DNA from: Ophiosphaerella korrae
Lineage: Eukaryota > Ascomycota > Dothideomycetes > Pleosporales > Phaeosphaeriaceae
Length of the DNA: 48,275 bases
Direction of reading: 5' to 3'
Assembly: GCA_028456385.1 (NCBI GenBank)
Contig: JALNQF010000316.1
Coordinates: forward strand, 1 to 48,275
The translations under genes were made by a program, and so were the position numbers. This document shows positions 23,348 to 34,011 of the stretch, piece by piece; position 1 is the stretch's first letter, and each line of letters begins with the position of its first letter. The notes beneath the pieces were generated by a model. That model searched no databases and had not been told where the DNA came from. It saw only the letters and a list, made by a program, of their open reading frames with translations.

Positions 23348-23957
23348 TAGCGCCCAAGGCTTACGGACCGCTTTTGGATGTCTAGGAAACGCACTAGCAT
23401 TCATTCACAGATCAAATGTCAAACACATGGACATCAAGCCGAAAAATCTACTCATTTGCGCTTGTGGCGAGAAAATTTATAGGATCTACATTGCTAACTT
23501 TGGCATATTGCGTGCATACACATCTGCAATTGACGCTGAGACTGACTCACCAACCTCTTTTCCACGCACATATGCACCTCCGGAAGTAGTCTGCCAAGAC
23601 ACTAGAGGCCTTAAAGTGGACATTTTCTCACTTGGCTGTGTATTTTTCGAGATGCTAGCTACCCTTGTTTCCAATCCAACTCGTAACGAGCGCCAGAAGC
23701 TTTCAGACATCCGCGCATCGGGCCCCGGAGGCTCGTCCTTCCATGCAAATTTGGACGCTGTACAAGCGTGGTATCACGAACTTTTCCAAAATCCCAAGGC
23801 TGATGATGATTTTCTTCCTGTGGACTTCCTGGATATTGTTCCTAAGATGCTTCTTCGCGATCCCATTCAAAGACCTTCCGCGGACGAGGTCAACCAGAAA
23901 CTTGCTTCGCTTTGCTGCCTTAGTGATTTAGGGCCTGAGCCGTTTGAAGCAGCATAA

Positions 23958-25469
23958 GATGAGTTCTAATAAGGCAATCTGAAGACCATCATAATTTCCT
24001 ATCAACATATGCTTGCCGCTGGATGGAGTTGCTGCGCAAGTGCACTTCCCTACCTCCTGCGACGCTAAAAGTGGGAAATAAGGCGAAGGGCTGCGTGCAG
24101 CACTATTAATGCCAGAGCCGTAGTTAAAAAGGTCTTAAAGTCTCTTATAGGGATTTAATCTCTCTTACTTTTCAAATACACTTTTTTTATGCCTAGGGGG
24201 CTTTACTTAGCTTTGAGCTCTAGATTTACTGTTTTTTATACATCCGGGAGGGATTTGTTGTTATTCCCACTATCGATGGCGCACGAGAGCTACCTTCAGA
24301 CCCAGAGAACGTTTTCTCATTACACGATCATATCGGTTGGGACTGGGCGACTTTTTACCAATCTTTATGAGCCCAGGTCGATGATAACGCCTTTATGTAA
24401 AGCGAGTGCGTCTTTCACGATCCTAAGAACTCTAATGAGATTTTCTAAACCGCTAGATATGACTTCGAGACGTAATTTAAGGAATACAAATCGGTTTGAT
24501 GCCCCGCCCAACCAGATCAGGTGCTTCTTGAGATTTCTCGGTGTTGGATTGGCATGGTCGCTGATTGTAGAGGACAGCCTGTAACGCATTTGGCCAGTAT
24601 TTAATGCTCTGCGTTTCCTCAAAATCATCTTTCACAATGCCAAATACACGCGCAATAAACTTGGAAAAGCACCAGTGAAACTTTGATTTCAATGAGCAGT
24701 CCTGTCATTCAACTCAGCGTTTGCTCTTGACCAATTTTCAGCTTTTCTTTTCAAGCCGGGCCACGCCCTCGTCCTTTAAACCGCAGCAACCCCTCCGTCT
24801 ATGCCTGTATATTATTTGATTCGAGTTCATATTCGGCGTAGAATATTTTTGGGCTCTTTGTTTTGATGACGCCACGGCTTCTTTGCTTTGACGTCCGATC
24901 GGTCCAGCAAGCTGATCTTATGGTCTCGAAACACAAGTTGAGATCGGAAGCATCATCGACGCGCTCAAAGGACTCTACAACACCGAATACCTGACAGAGA
25001 GACTACAGCAAGTCGTCGTGGTGCCGACATTTAGGTCGCTGGGCATCATTATCTCCCCTATCTGAAACATCTTGTCCCAAATGACCTCACGACTCGCAAG
25101 ACTGACAGATTAGACCCTGCGGAGTGAGTTCTGCCCTAGCACGCGATTATCATTTTGTGGACGTCTAGAGATGTGCGCGAGAGTAACAGCCGAATTTTAT
25201 CTTGGGGACACCGGAAGCGGGGGATGAACATGATACAATTGAAGCGAAGTTGCCGAAATGTATGACATCTTTGGGTTGATGGGAGACTCTTACCGCCATG
25301 TTGCGCAGTGTTTCCTTGCTGCTCTGTGGAAGCTGTCGCTCGCAGCAGAGGCGATTTACACTCCTCTTGGACATATGTCGGCAGCGCAGCATGTGCAATT
25401 GCCTAAAGTGTTAATGTTCTTCATTGCTTAGCGCCGTACTTTTCATGTCCTTTGATACTTCCAATGATC
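23958..25469. other. Eroded coding-like sequence, unassigned
   Basis: Composition is normal, with short coding-like runs on both strands. On the + strand, IIDALKGLYNTEYLTERLQQ near 24955 and YDIFGLMGDSYRHVAQCFLA near 25263; on the - strand, FERVDDASDLNLCFETIRSA near 24960. None extends far before stops, and I do not recognise a family. The region may hold the remainder of the broken gene at 25470-26424 or other pseudogenes. Confidence 0.4.
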
Positions 25470-26424
25470 TCAGTTCATTGGAGGATACTCTCGGGTTATG
25501 GAAAGTTCGTATCGGTCAAAGTTGCCAATGAAACTCAAGAGTCTTATACTAGCATGTACTCGAACAGATCTTGCATTTTTCCCGTTATCAGACTTGATCA
25601 TCAGGATGGATCTGCGATCCGACGGCAGCGTTGCGGATCTAATCCGGAAAGCGTTCTCTTTGCGAAGTTCATCTTTGGGAACTTCATTGATCTCATATTT
25701 TGGCCTCGCGCCGAGACTGTAGTCGATTCTGATACCTCGGTCGCAGTCTTGAAAGGAGAAGCTTATGCGCGATGAAACAACATTGGGGAAGTAGCAAGAC
25801 GAGTTCGAAGAGCCTACAGTCAGGGATTTCAGATCTTTGGCCCTCAAGGCACTCAATTTATGCACCAAAAACTCCTCGGTCAGCGGATCTCGAGTTGATC
25901 GCGCACTATCGTCGAACTTTACGCGGTTCTCCAGCGAGGACTTATGCTTCATGCTATCGATTGCAATCAGAACGCCTTGCATATTTTTCAGATGCGAGAA
26001 TATATCCTTCAAATTCTGAGTCAAATCATTGTCCATTTTGAGGACAAGGAAAGGAATTGACTTTAGCGGCCGATATAATGGTTTTCAAAAAAAAAAACAT
26101 GACTCCCCCCCTATCCTCAGCCTGAGAGAAAAGGAGAAAAGACCTTACTTAAATAGGTAACAACCTGTTAGAAATAGTATACATATGTCAAAATTTAGTA
26201 TACTTTGCCCTAAAAGTGACAACATTAAGGTGTTTTACAAGGAGGGAGACCAATAGGAGTACACGGAGTATATGTAATATGAGGTAAAGTACATGTAAAG
26301 TGATACACACAAGGTAAAGGGGGGGGGGGTCATGTTTTTTTGAACAGCACCGATAATTTGCCGAGAAGTCGAATATGCGGTCAAGTATGCAGTTGACTAG
26401 TGGGAAAAGGCGATGGATGCGCAA
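25470..26424 (-). pseudogene. Unassigned ORF interrupted by a MITE-like insertion
   Basis: The - strand ORF beginning MDNDLTQNLKDIFSHLKNMQ (26036) runs 188 codons to a TGA at 25470. A second short ORF, IHRLFPLVNCILDRIFDFSA, lies on the other side of the insertion 26079-26349. Deleting the insertion plus one copy of the flanking duplication (280 bp) joins them in one frame (...DFSANYR-PLKSIPFLVLK...), giving at least 224 codons. The joined frame opens near 26460 without a clear ATG. The protein is polar with scattered leucine-rich helices, no signal peptide and no motif I recognise. The 3' end may also be truncated. Confidence 0.5.
26079..26349. mobile_element. MITE-like element with poly-A/poly-C terminal inverted repeats
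   Basis: The left end TGGTTTTCAAAA...CATGACTCCCCCC is the inverted counterpart of the right end GGGGGGTCATGTTTTTTTGAACAGCA, about 35 bp with few mismatches. The inside is A/T-rich with no ORF. Flanks CCGATATAA (26070-26078) and CCGATAATT (26350-26358) share CCGATA, compatible with a decayed 8-9-bp duplication (hAT-like, inference). Its length, about 270 bp, is MITE-sized. Confidence 0.6.
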
Positions 26425-26495
26425 GGGATCTTGGAGGTAGATGGTGGTATGTTTCGCTTAGATAATTTAGACGAAATAGCAAAATAAGGTTGCAC

Positions 26496-27824
26496 TTATG
26501 CCAGCGATACAACATCAATATCAGGCGAAATCTTCTCCTCCACTACTCTCAGCCCAACTACGCTTTTATCAGCCAGCGTGTCTGACCTAACACCAGCCAT
26601 GCTCGAAAGCTGGTCCACGATCTCCAAAGCTGCCAATTCCAAAGCCAAAATTGGCTGACACTCATCTACCGGCTTCTTCTCGTTCATGTCGAGTACTCTG
26701 CTCTCCGTCTCGTGTTCTTTGGTGGTGGTAGGCTTAACATCCTTATGCTGTAGCTTACGCTCGCCTATCTTCACCATTTCTTTGGACGGTGTGCTGGGCT
26801 GCTTCTCTGGTCCTCAGTCACGGAATACGTTGGTGAATCGCAATTCTCATCTCCTTCGCCCAGTTGTAACTTGTCTAGCGCATCCGAAACATCTTTCTCA
26901 CATGGTACCGATGTATCTCGGCCCTCGATGGATGCTTCAAGGATTTTCAAGGATTGGGGAAGGAGGAGCTGGTATCTGCGCGGGTAGAAGCTCCTCATTC
27001 CTCGACGCATCTTTCACAAGATGGCCTGCTTCAGGTCGTGCCTGGGGCATGAACAGTGTTTTGTCCTCGATTGCGGACTCTGTAATAGAAAGCGTCCCGA
27101 AGAGCGAAGTTAAAGGCTTATTGGAAGGTTCGAACTTCTTCACGGGAACAGTATTGAATACGAACTCCATTTTTGGGAACGTGCTATTATCGAAGCGCAC
27201 GATAGGTAGTGAAACGGAATTATGTGACGGCGACGTTTTTGTCTTGAAAGGCCATCCTGTCTGAGGTTGGAGGGCGCTTTGCATACTGTTTGACGACTGA
27301 TCAGATCCCGATGGAGGCTTAGCATTGAAGACAAAAGGCGTAGAAGACTGCGAACCGCTGCCAAATTTCAGCTCTAGTGGTGGTGAAGGTGGACTGCCTT
27401 TTGGTAATGACTCCATCTTAGAAAATATACTAGTGTCAACTTCTGGCTGAGCTTTAGACGTCGAGCTTCTCGTAGCCATCTGCTCTCTCTTGAACATATG
27501 TCTTTGAGTAACTGGACTTTGCGTTGGGATTACGGGTTCTCTCCTCGGGGGATCAGTCTTAGTCGCGGATTCTGGGAAGATGAAGGTGCTCTCGATCTCC
27601 ACTTTGCTCTCATGCGGTGTCACGCCCTTGAGTGGCCAGGTTATATCAGGTTGCAGGCTCATGTCATGTGGTGCTCCGGCCTTGAATGAAGAGACTACTT
27701 TGGGTGGCGATTCTTGGTTCGATGAGGGTTCAGCCTTGGACGATGTGCTATTAGTGAAGGAGAAGAGCCCTGCATACGGTTCTGCGGCAGTTAGTCCAAA
27801 CTTGAACAACGGGGTGGTGCTGAT
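26496..27824 (-). pseudogene. Eroded 3' coding extension of the T5orf172-domain gene
   Basis: Immediately after the TAA of the upstream gene (27825-27827) the same frame stays open for 295 codons (ISTTPLFKFGLTAAEPYAGL ... PSPILENP, stop at 26937-26939). A 10-bp tandem duplication (26936-26955) then shifts the frame. The next frame reads LEASIEGRDTSVPCEKDV to 26771. A further one-base offset near 26805 leads into PSTPSKEMVKIGERK ... ISPDIDVVSLA (stop 26496). The sequence is Ser/Pro/Thr-rich and disordered-looking with FG/FxF motifs (FKFG, FVFN, FSF). It was probably the C-terminal tail of one ~930-residue protein. Alternatively it is a separate broken gene, but the unbroken frame makes that less likely. 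Confidence 0.65.
26936..26955. repeat. 10-bp tandem duplication causing a frameshift
   Basis: TTCAAGGATT occurs twice in direct succession (26936-26945 and 26946-26955). Counting only one copy keeps the - strand frame open across the site. Confidence 0.85.
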
Positions 27825-29309
27825 TTAAGGTTCATCCTTGGGTAGTTCATCCACTTGGGCCGACGATCCTCTACTCAGTGGTGCATGTAATGACAATCTC
27901 TCCCATTCAAATTCAACTTTCGGTGCGATTACCTCCTTGAAGGTCAATGGCTCTTCCTTCGCCTGGTTCAGAACACGTCTCTGACCCTTGATGTCCAATT
28001 TGCGCACCCTATCGACCAGCTCCTTAGTCGCAGTTTCTCTTTCCTTGACAGATGTCTCATGGTGCTCCAGTAACTTTGTTCCTGTAACATTATCACCTTT
28101 TGCGACCAGCGCATTCACTACACGCCTCCACTCAGTTTTCAACGACCCGTCCGATTCATAAGGTATGGCTTTTTTAAAGAACTCGGCCCATGTGCTCAGC
28201 ACCTTTATTGCCCTATCATGACCGACTTCGAACCATTCCGAATGACAGACACGTTCCCCTGTTCTCGCCCAACAATTTTGACACGGGGGCTCTGAGCGCC
28301 ACTCTGCAACCAGCTCATGGTGCGTGAGCGTCTCGACACGCTGCGCATATGGAACTTCAGTCGCTCTGAACAACTCGTTGGGTACGTAGCCGCACTTGGA
28401 CCAATCCTCGAGGCGTTCCTTGACCGACCTTGCCGTCCACCCAATCTTAACATACCCGGGTGTGGAAGTCCTATCATAGATATACAACGAGCCTGTTTCA
28501 TAGTCCCGCGGTTTGTCCCCCGCACCAAGACGTTGGCACACTTGCCATGAGATAGCATGTTCGGAAGAGGGGCTCTCTATGTAGATTCGGAATCTGGGCA
28601 AGGCGGGACGCGCGGAAAGTCTTGAGACATTGCCTGTGACCGGGTTGATTTCCCGGGGACGAAGATCGTATCGTGTGTGTGCTCCCACGTGTTGTGAGGT
28701 GTGTTGTGTAGCGCTGGGAATAGTAGAATAACGTGAGGCCGGTGTTGGGCTTGCATCAGGCTTTTGAGGCTTCGAACCCTTATTGAACGGCGGCGGGCTG
28801 CCAAAACGGTGATAAGATGGGCTGGTCATGGGCGTTTCGACCGTGATAGTATGTGTAGGTGTTGAGGTTGCGGAGGAAGCGTATGAGCTCGGCGTCCCTT
28901 GATCTGCCCGTGACGTCCGCGCGGGAGTTGTAGGAGTAGGTCGCTCAGCAGCGTGTCTTGCGATGTCGTCCATGCGTCGCCTGAGGAGAATCTCGTCGAG
29001 CCATCTTTTAGCCAGAGGGATCAAGAGATCAACGTCTTCGATGCTGTTTCGGTGGTTTACCTTGGGCGATATTCTGCCGGCGCAACAGTTGCAACGAATG
29101 TACTCGATAAGATCATCGAATGAGATGTCCTCCGACTCGCTTTCAAGGATGGTTTGCCTCAGCTTGCGTGCCCTCGCGATATCATGACAGTCGAGTTTAC
29201 ACCTGCGGTCTTTCCGGATTTTCTTGACGAAGAAGATGCATTGTCTCTGCCTCCAGGGATCGAGGTCATCGAACTTTATGAAGAATTCTACACCTAGATC
29301 GGTAGACAT
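27825..29309 (-). CDS. T5orf172 (DUF1766, GIY-YIG superfamily) domain protein
   Basis: The ORF encodes 494 residues from ATG at 29307-29309. Residues 1-110 form a helical N-terminal region with CNCC at 73-76. About 120-235 is Ser/Thr/Pro-rich linker. The T5orf172 domain spans about 272-377: GSLYIYDRTSTPGYVKIGWT carries the GIY-YIG-like pair, with a following arginine (RSVKERLEDW), the HHELVAEW glutamate, cysteines 343, 346 and 355, and the closing HSEWFEVGHDRAIKVLSTWAEFF seen in fungal members. The family is named after a phage T5 protein and is presumed to bind or cut DNA. Activity here is inferred. The tail 410-494 is charged and coiled. The TAA at 27825 appears to cut the ancestral protein in half (see the extension), but the domain itself is whole. 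Its upstream neighbour (29983) is divergent. Confidence 0.85.
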   Translation of the reverse strand: MSTDLGVEFFIKFDDLDPWRQRQCIFFVKKIRKDRRCKLDCHDIARARKLRQTILESESEDISFDDLIEYIRCNCCAGRISPKVNHRNSIEDVDLLIPLAKRWLDEILLRRRMDDIARHAAERPTPTTPARTSRADQGTPSSYASSATSTPTHTITVETPMTSPSYHRFGSPPPFNKGSKPQKPDASPTPASRYSTIPSATQHTSQHVGAHTRYDLRPREINPVTGNVSRLSARPALPRFRIYIESPSSEHAISWQVCQRLGAGDKPRDYETGSLYIYDRTSTPGYVKIGWTARSVKERLEDWSKCGYVPNELFRATEVPYAQRVETLTHHELVAEWRSEPPCQNCWARTGERVCHSEWFEVGHDRAIKVLSTWAEFFKKAIPYESDGSLKTEWRRVVNALVAKGDNVTGTKLLEHHETSVKERETATKELVDRVRKLDIKGQRRVLNQAKEEPLTFKEVIAPKVEFEWERLSLHAPLSRGSSAQVDELPKDEP

Positions 29310-29982
29310 TGCAAGGTGCGACGCGAAACTTGGTCTAGGTTAGATCACAGGTACCAACAGCATATATGTGCCTCACACCACCGCCCGACGCTCGAGGCGG
29401 AGGCATTGTCAATCACTTCCGGGTTCGAGTGCGAGCCTCGCCAGGCAAATCAAGAGCAAAGAAGCGAGACGCTGTTTGGTCAATAATAGGACTCAAGGCA
29501 GGACTCAAGCGCGGGTGGCTTTCTTCAGCCAGACACGGCAGATCTAGCGACTGGGGTTAGCGAATTTCGGGCCGGTTCCGCTACCCCACGCACCAATCAA
29601 CTGGTTCGCGCATCGGGCAATCGATATGCCAAGACTTACCAACCCCCAGGGTTTTGACTCTGAAGGTTGATATCTCACTGCCAAGAGCGTCGTGAGGCAT
29701 ACTCGAGACGCGAAATCTCTGAGGAGTGATACCGCTTTCGGCTGGCGGAATGGCTGCGCCCCTTGCCTGCGGGTGTTGTGCGTCTTACCAGACAGCAACG
29801 CCGCTTTTGGCCTCCAAGAATCTGACGTCAATCGCCCATGTTTCAGCCTCACCACCTGCAAGGCTTACAGGAACTGGGCTCCGTGTTGACAACAACATCT
29901 GCACAGCGTATGACGCTTGCCACTCTCCAACATTCGTCTCTGTTTTCGTGGAGCATACTAGGGCTGCCAAACAACGTCTGCC
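29310..29982. other. Divergent intergenic region
   Basis: This separates the T5orf172 gene (-) from the membrane-protein fragment (+). Short ORFs on both strands look like chance frames. A GGTTCGAGTGCG string near 29420 is not part of a foldable tRNA. No promoter element can be called with confidence. Confidence 0.4.
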
Positions 29983-30681
29983 ATGATTGTAAGGCGACTC
30001 GGTCCCAACATGCGTACCGCTGCCTTTGTAGCCTACCTGTTCGGCAGCGGAAGCGTAGCTGTCGACATCGACGATTTCTCCAACAACTTGGCTTCTGATC
30101 TCGAACCTCTTCTCTCCCTTTTGGGTGATTCAATGACAAAGCAGTTTCTGAGCGAGAGTACCACTTTTCTCGATTACATCATTTTCGCAGTCGCTCCCAT
30201 CGGCACCATCACAGCAGTAGTCTCTGCCGTACGTCTCTGCGGCTCAACAGCTCTTCGCGCATTCATAGGAAGATCTCAAGGAGGCCAAGGGGCAGTCGAA
30301 GCGGAGCTTTGCACGTCGACTAGCCGTGACGTGTGCGAGCCATTCACACGCGGCGGCATAGAGCGCATACTAGGCTGTCCTAGTATACTAGAGCTAGTGT
30401 ATCTTCCAGCTGATTCCCCGCCAGGATCGACCGCAGACGACGCATCAGAAACCACCCTAGAGCTCTTACTGTCTCGAGATTATTCTACCAACAATGCACG
30501 CTTAATTGACTGTCCATGGACACAAATTAGAGACTCGAACTTTGGGCAGACGAATCATCATGCAAAGCCACTTCTTGCGCCGAACCAAAATTCACCACTC
30601 AATATTGGTATTCTCATTCATGCCGGACCAGGAAGAAGACACTGCCGCCAACTCGCGTTCCTGATCTGCAATCAACGATAG
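29983..30681 (+). pseudogene. N-terminal fragment of a fungal membrane/ankyrin-associated protein family
   Basis: The ORF starts at ATG 29983; an internal methionine at residue 10 begins a better signal sequence (MRTAAFVAYLFGSGSVAV). It continues with VDIDDFSNNLASDLEPLLSL, a hydrophobic helix DYIIFAVAPIGTITAVVSAV, and the block EAELCTSTSRDVCEPFTRGG. I recall this pattern (DIDDFSNNL...APLGIITA...ELMSSTSHEVCE) at the start of large fungal proteins, often with ankyrin repeats and further membrane segments. Those proteins are several times longer. Here the similarity stops after SPLNIGI (about 30610), and the ORF ends at 30681 with no transmembrane continuation. Only a truncated product is possible, so I call it a pseudogene, though the 232-codon ORF is open. 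Confidence 0.5.
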
Positions 30682-33600
30682 CGGTCACAGAGGATGACTG
30701 GGCATCGCGGCCTGCTTCGTTTCAACTACTGATCATGGCATGACGATGATGCCTGCGACTGATACGGCATCTCACGGTGGACCAGAACTCGTAGATGTGC
30801 AGGCAATGTACAGTTTGCATGAAAGAGGCAGAACGATTCGTAATCCGCATGGTCCCTCACAGCAAGGACTGACGTGGAGGGTGCCGGATATAGCCCCACC
30901 ACGAAAGAAGATGCGGAGAAGACACTATCAACACTCCCTGTCTCTCGATTTGATATTTCGTCGAAAGGTAATTGTATGTTGAAGCGTTATCCTTAGTCTT
31001 GACCCCAATGGAGATGCGTTAAGCTTCGGAAATAGTGGTGCCATGAGGTAAGTGTAGTCATATGTGGCAGGGCAGGCTCCTCGAGGAGAGGACGTACGCC
31101 ACAAGTTCAATCACATCGTTCTCCTTCAAGTCCAAGGCGAGGGCTGGAGTAAAGGCGATCACATTTACGATGGAGCTGCGTAGACCCGAGTTGATACCTC
31201 TGCCAGCGGAATAAACTTCCCTTGTGTTAGAAGGGAGTACCATCCGCGAGCGAACCAAAACGATTGCATATAAGAGCTTCCTTTTTTAAATAAGTGGTTC
31301 GTTGATACTCTGTACTTAATTTAGTTGACGTTTTGGAAGGATGATAGAGTGCAAAGAAGACGGAAGGACGTTTGAGTTTGGCATTCTTGGCAAAGCTCTT
31401 GTCTCACGCTAGGTGGTGCGTTGAAAATGGAGGTGCTCAGGTATGGCACAGAGCAGATAGAATGGCAAAAGTGCCTATGAGATTGATTAGTAACTGATGG
31501 GTATCACCCGCGATAAGTCTGGTTGTATTATGTGTATCTCCATGATCCCCCACTGTGTGAGCGAGATTTTGTAGTATCTATCACGTGAGATTGCCAAGAA
31601 CCTTATCGTGCGACAGCTCTCCTTTGTACCCCTAAATCTAAATCTGCAAGCAATCGACTACAATTTGAACGATCATAGCACAGCAACAGAGAATGATGCC
31701 ACCTGCCAACAATATGGAGCTCTCGTATCTGCCTTGGAACGCTTTCTCAATGAAATCTCACGTTTATTAAATTGTCGTTCAAAGTGAAGTCGCTAATAGC
31801 ATTCGGGACTAGCCAGGTAACATCAATAGCCTCCGTCTGAGTCTTGACGATGAAGGGCGCAGAAATGCAGCGGGCACGGCATGTGCACCCTCAGCATATA
31901 CAAGACGGAGAGGTCTATTGCTGTGCCCTTGATTATAAGCTTGGAGGTGTTCGAGTGGCGGAGAGCGAATGTGGTCACCGGCTTGGTGTTGTTTCCTGTC
32001 ATCAACGAATTGTCCTCCTTGGCGACTGCTATACCACCACAGAGTCTGAGGCTGTAGACTTGTTCTACAATCTGATTCCGTATACAGCCTGGATTGGCAA
32101 CAACTGCGTCTCCTCTATCGGCTACGCTTTGGTCCTGGATCGGCTCTGCTTAGTTAGTAGCTACATCTATGGAACATGAGACTAATGAATGAAAGATTTC
32201 TGATGTTTGATTTGGCTACCGTGTCGCTCAGCCTCCTTTTAGGAACTAGAGAGCTATTACTAGAGGGGGTCCCAGAAATGGACCCCCGTGGGCAAGCCAC
32301 ACGACGACGAGGATTTCAGAAGGCCAGAGTGAGTATAAGAAGAGCAAGGACTGGACAAAATCTAGGAGCTTTATGATTACTTAGAACCAAAATCTCTACG
32401 AAGCTTAAACCGTCAAAAATCACATCTACAAATATCCACTTCTATACCCCAACGATGCCGGCCAAGACCCAACAACAGCCTTTCAACAAGCATGTTCAAC
32501 CACTAACCAGGCTCACCAAAAAGCCTCTTCGTTCCATCTTGCTCGCTAGGAGCATAAATGTAGGGACAGCTCCTCCCTAGCAGGTTAGGGTTAGGCCATC
32601 ACAGGGATACCAGGATTCTTGTGTCCATTCAACTTGCGCAGATGACGCTGTTGTTCCACCATCAGGTCACGTTCTGAAGGCCAGCTGGTACTAGCTGTCT
32701 ATATTATGCTCGTTATGCATCATGCGCCGCTAACATCAAAATTTAGGCTGCAGAGAAGGGCTTATCAGAACAATATCCCTCCCGGTAAGCATGATTTGAC
32801 TCCCTACACAGCATAGTACGACCTGCTAGCTGTGGTTTCTCACAGCCTCCCTCAATTACGGCTAATCTTACCTCCTATAGCGGCTTCATTTTCCAATCAG
32901 ATATCTTCAGCTTATTCCTAGGTGCGCCACTGAGGGCTTGTAACTCCTTGAGCGTGGCTTTGAAGCGACGACAGATAACCTGTAATGTATGGTTCCGGCT
33001 CGTTTAATAGGTGCTTCGTTAAGCAATTACGTCAGTCTAAGAGACACTCCCTAGTAGTGGCGGTAGATCCTGTACTCCTTCGTGGTGATGTTTTAGTTCT
33101 ACGTAGCCCCTCTCGATCCTCGTCCAGTCATCTGTGAACCTGCCTTGCCTGTCTAGTGGTAGCATTCCTTTGATTAGAATAGAATAGACTAATCTTACTG
33201 TAAAGTTGGTGAATCTGCTGTCTACTACTGTTTAGGAGCTTTGCATAATGGTTTAGGGAGCTGATGGTCTATTGATGTAGAGTTTCTTTGCAACTCGAGA
33301 TATGAATATTTAGTCTATAACAAGTTCATGCGCATTTGATTATTCGAGTAGTCTTGAGGACTGTGGACGAAAGGAGAGTATTGCCGGCACAAGGGTCAAA
33401 GAGCTAAGCCACGGAAGATAGTGGGCGGAAAATGGGACCAGTCAGTCCTTGAAACCTCACATCCCTACGAGCTGATCGGGGCCCAATTTCGGACCCTCTT
33501 CATGCTGGTTAGGGAGGAAATCAGGCACAATCACGCTGGCTCATGTTGGCTCAGGGGTTGCTCAGCCACTACATAGAGGGGTGCCTGATTCCGGTTGCAT

Positions 33601-33769
33601 GATCGGGTTCTCGGATTAGAGCGGATCAATGATTCTCAGATGACAAGGTAGTGAGTACGGAAATATTAATATTACGTTTGTATTGAAAAGCTATATATAT
33701 TCTGCCGCCATTTTCGGCGGCATATGCCACCCTTTTCGTAGGGCATTGTCGTCGGTGGTGAGTCTGTAT
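30682..33769. other. Long region without a supportable gene
   Basis: Composition is normal but ORFs are short (at most 111 codons, 31844-32179 +) and none shows a family motif. Eroded remains of the preceding membrane-protein gene may extend to about 31000. A short inverted repeat, ATCAGGCAC (about 33519) / GTGCCTGAT (about 33584), is present. No RNA gene was recognised. Confidence 0.45.
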
Positions 33770-34011
33770 AGTGCAGCAGGTATCTACCCAAAAGTATTCC
33801 AAGCCATCGCGCTTGACCTGTTGTGCGCAGAACCGGATCTTGTCATAGCCCGCCTTGGTCTTGTTAATGCCTTGACCATTTCACCAAAAGTCACCTCCTC
33901 GTCCTCCTACCAGGTATGCGAGAGTATTGCGTAAGGAGGGACTTTGTCGTCGCCGATTAAGTCCTTAGTGAAGCTGAACTCGTGTTCGCCATCGCATTTT
34001 AGAAGCCGCAT
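33770..34011 (-). pseudogene. HET domain N-terminal fragment
   Basis: Reading leftward from ATG at 34009-34011, MRLLKCDGEHEFSFTKDLIG is followed by DDKVPPYAILSHTW, the hallmark start of fungal HET proteins. A TAG at 33907-33909 follows HTW, then EDEEVTFGEMVKA. A one-base frame offset leads to KAGYDKIRFCAQQVKRDGLE and YFWVDTCC (about 33773). After that the sequence loses similarity. The fragment covers exactly the HET N-terminal half, up to the position where many family members have an intron, and is the half missing from the NLR relic at 20366. Whether the two were one gene is unproven. Confidence 0.7.

Larger units (their letters stand above)
20590..23957 (+). pseudogene. Serine/threonine protein kinase, split by a Fot1/pogo transposon
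   Basis: Coding sequence is legible from about 20590 (DDLKALHEFRGVVARYV; the true start and any upstream exon are not found) to the stop at 23955-23957, with the transposon 21229-23347 removed. N-lobe: VLGHSATAIVESV glycine-loop-like segment, lysine in RLARKKI, alpha-C glutamate in DVIVEVKHL. C-lobe: HMDIKPKNLL catalytic loop, YAPPEVV (APE). The frame across the TA target site is exact once the element is removed (...KWRKRT-SAQGLRTAFGCL...). Other lesions are a TAG at 21135-21137, where a tryptophan or glutamine codon is likely, and the DFG motif reading NFG (GAC to AAC), which removes the Mg-binding aspartate. It belongs to the large fungal kinase group with HMDIKPxN loops. It is certainly not functional as it stands. 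Confidence 0.8.

Noticed and set aside
24365..24692. Two overlapping - strand ORFs (71 and 87 codons) as a small gene
   Set aside because: They are in different frames with no motif or start signal; treated as eroded sequence.
31844..32179. 111-codon + strand ORF with several cysteines
   Set aside because: The opposite strand is equally open, there is no signal peptide or motif, and the start context is poor.
32582..32596. GGTTAGGGTTAGG resembling fungal telomere repeat TTAGGG
   Set aside because: Only two units, embedded in normal-composition sequence with no array; expected by chance or a minor relic.
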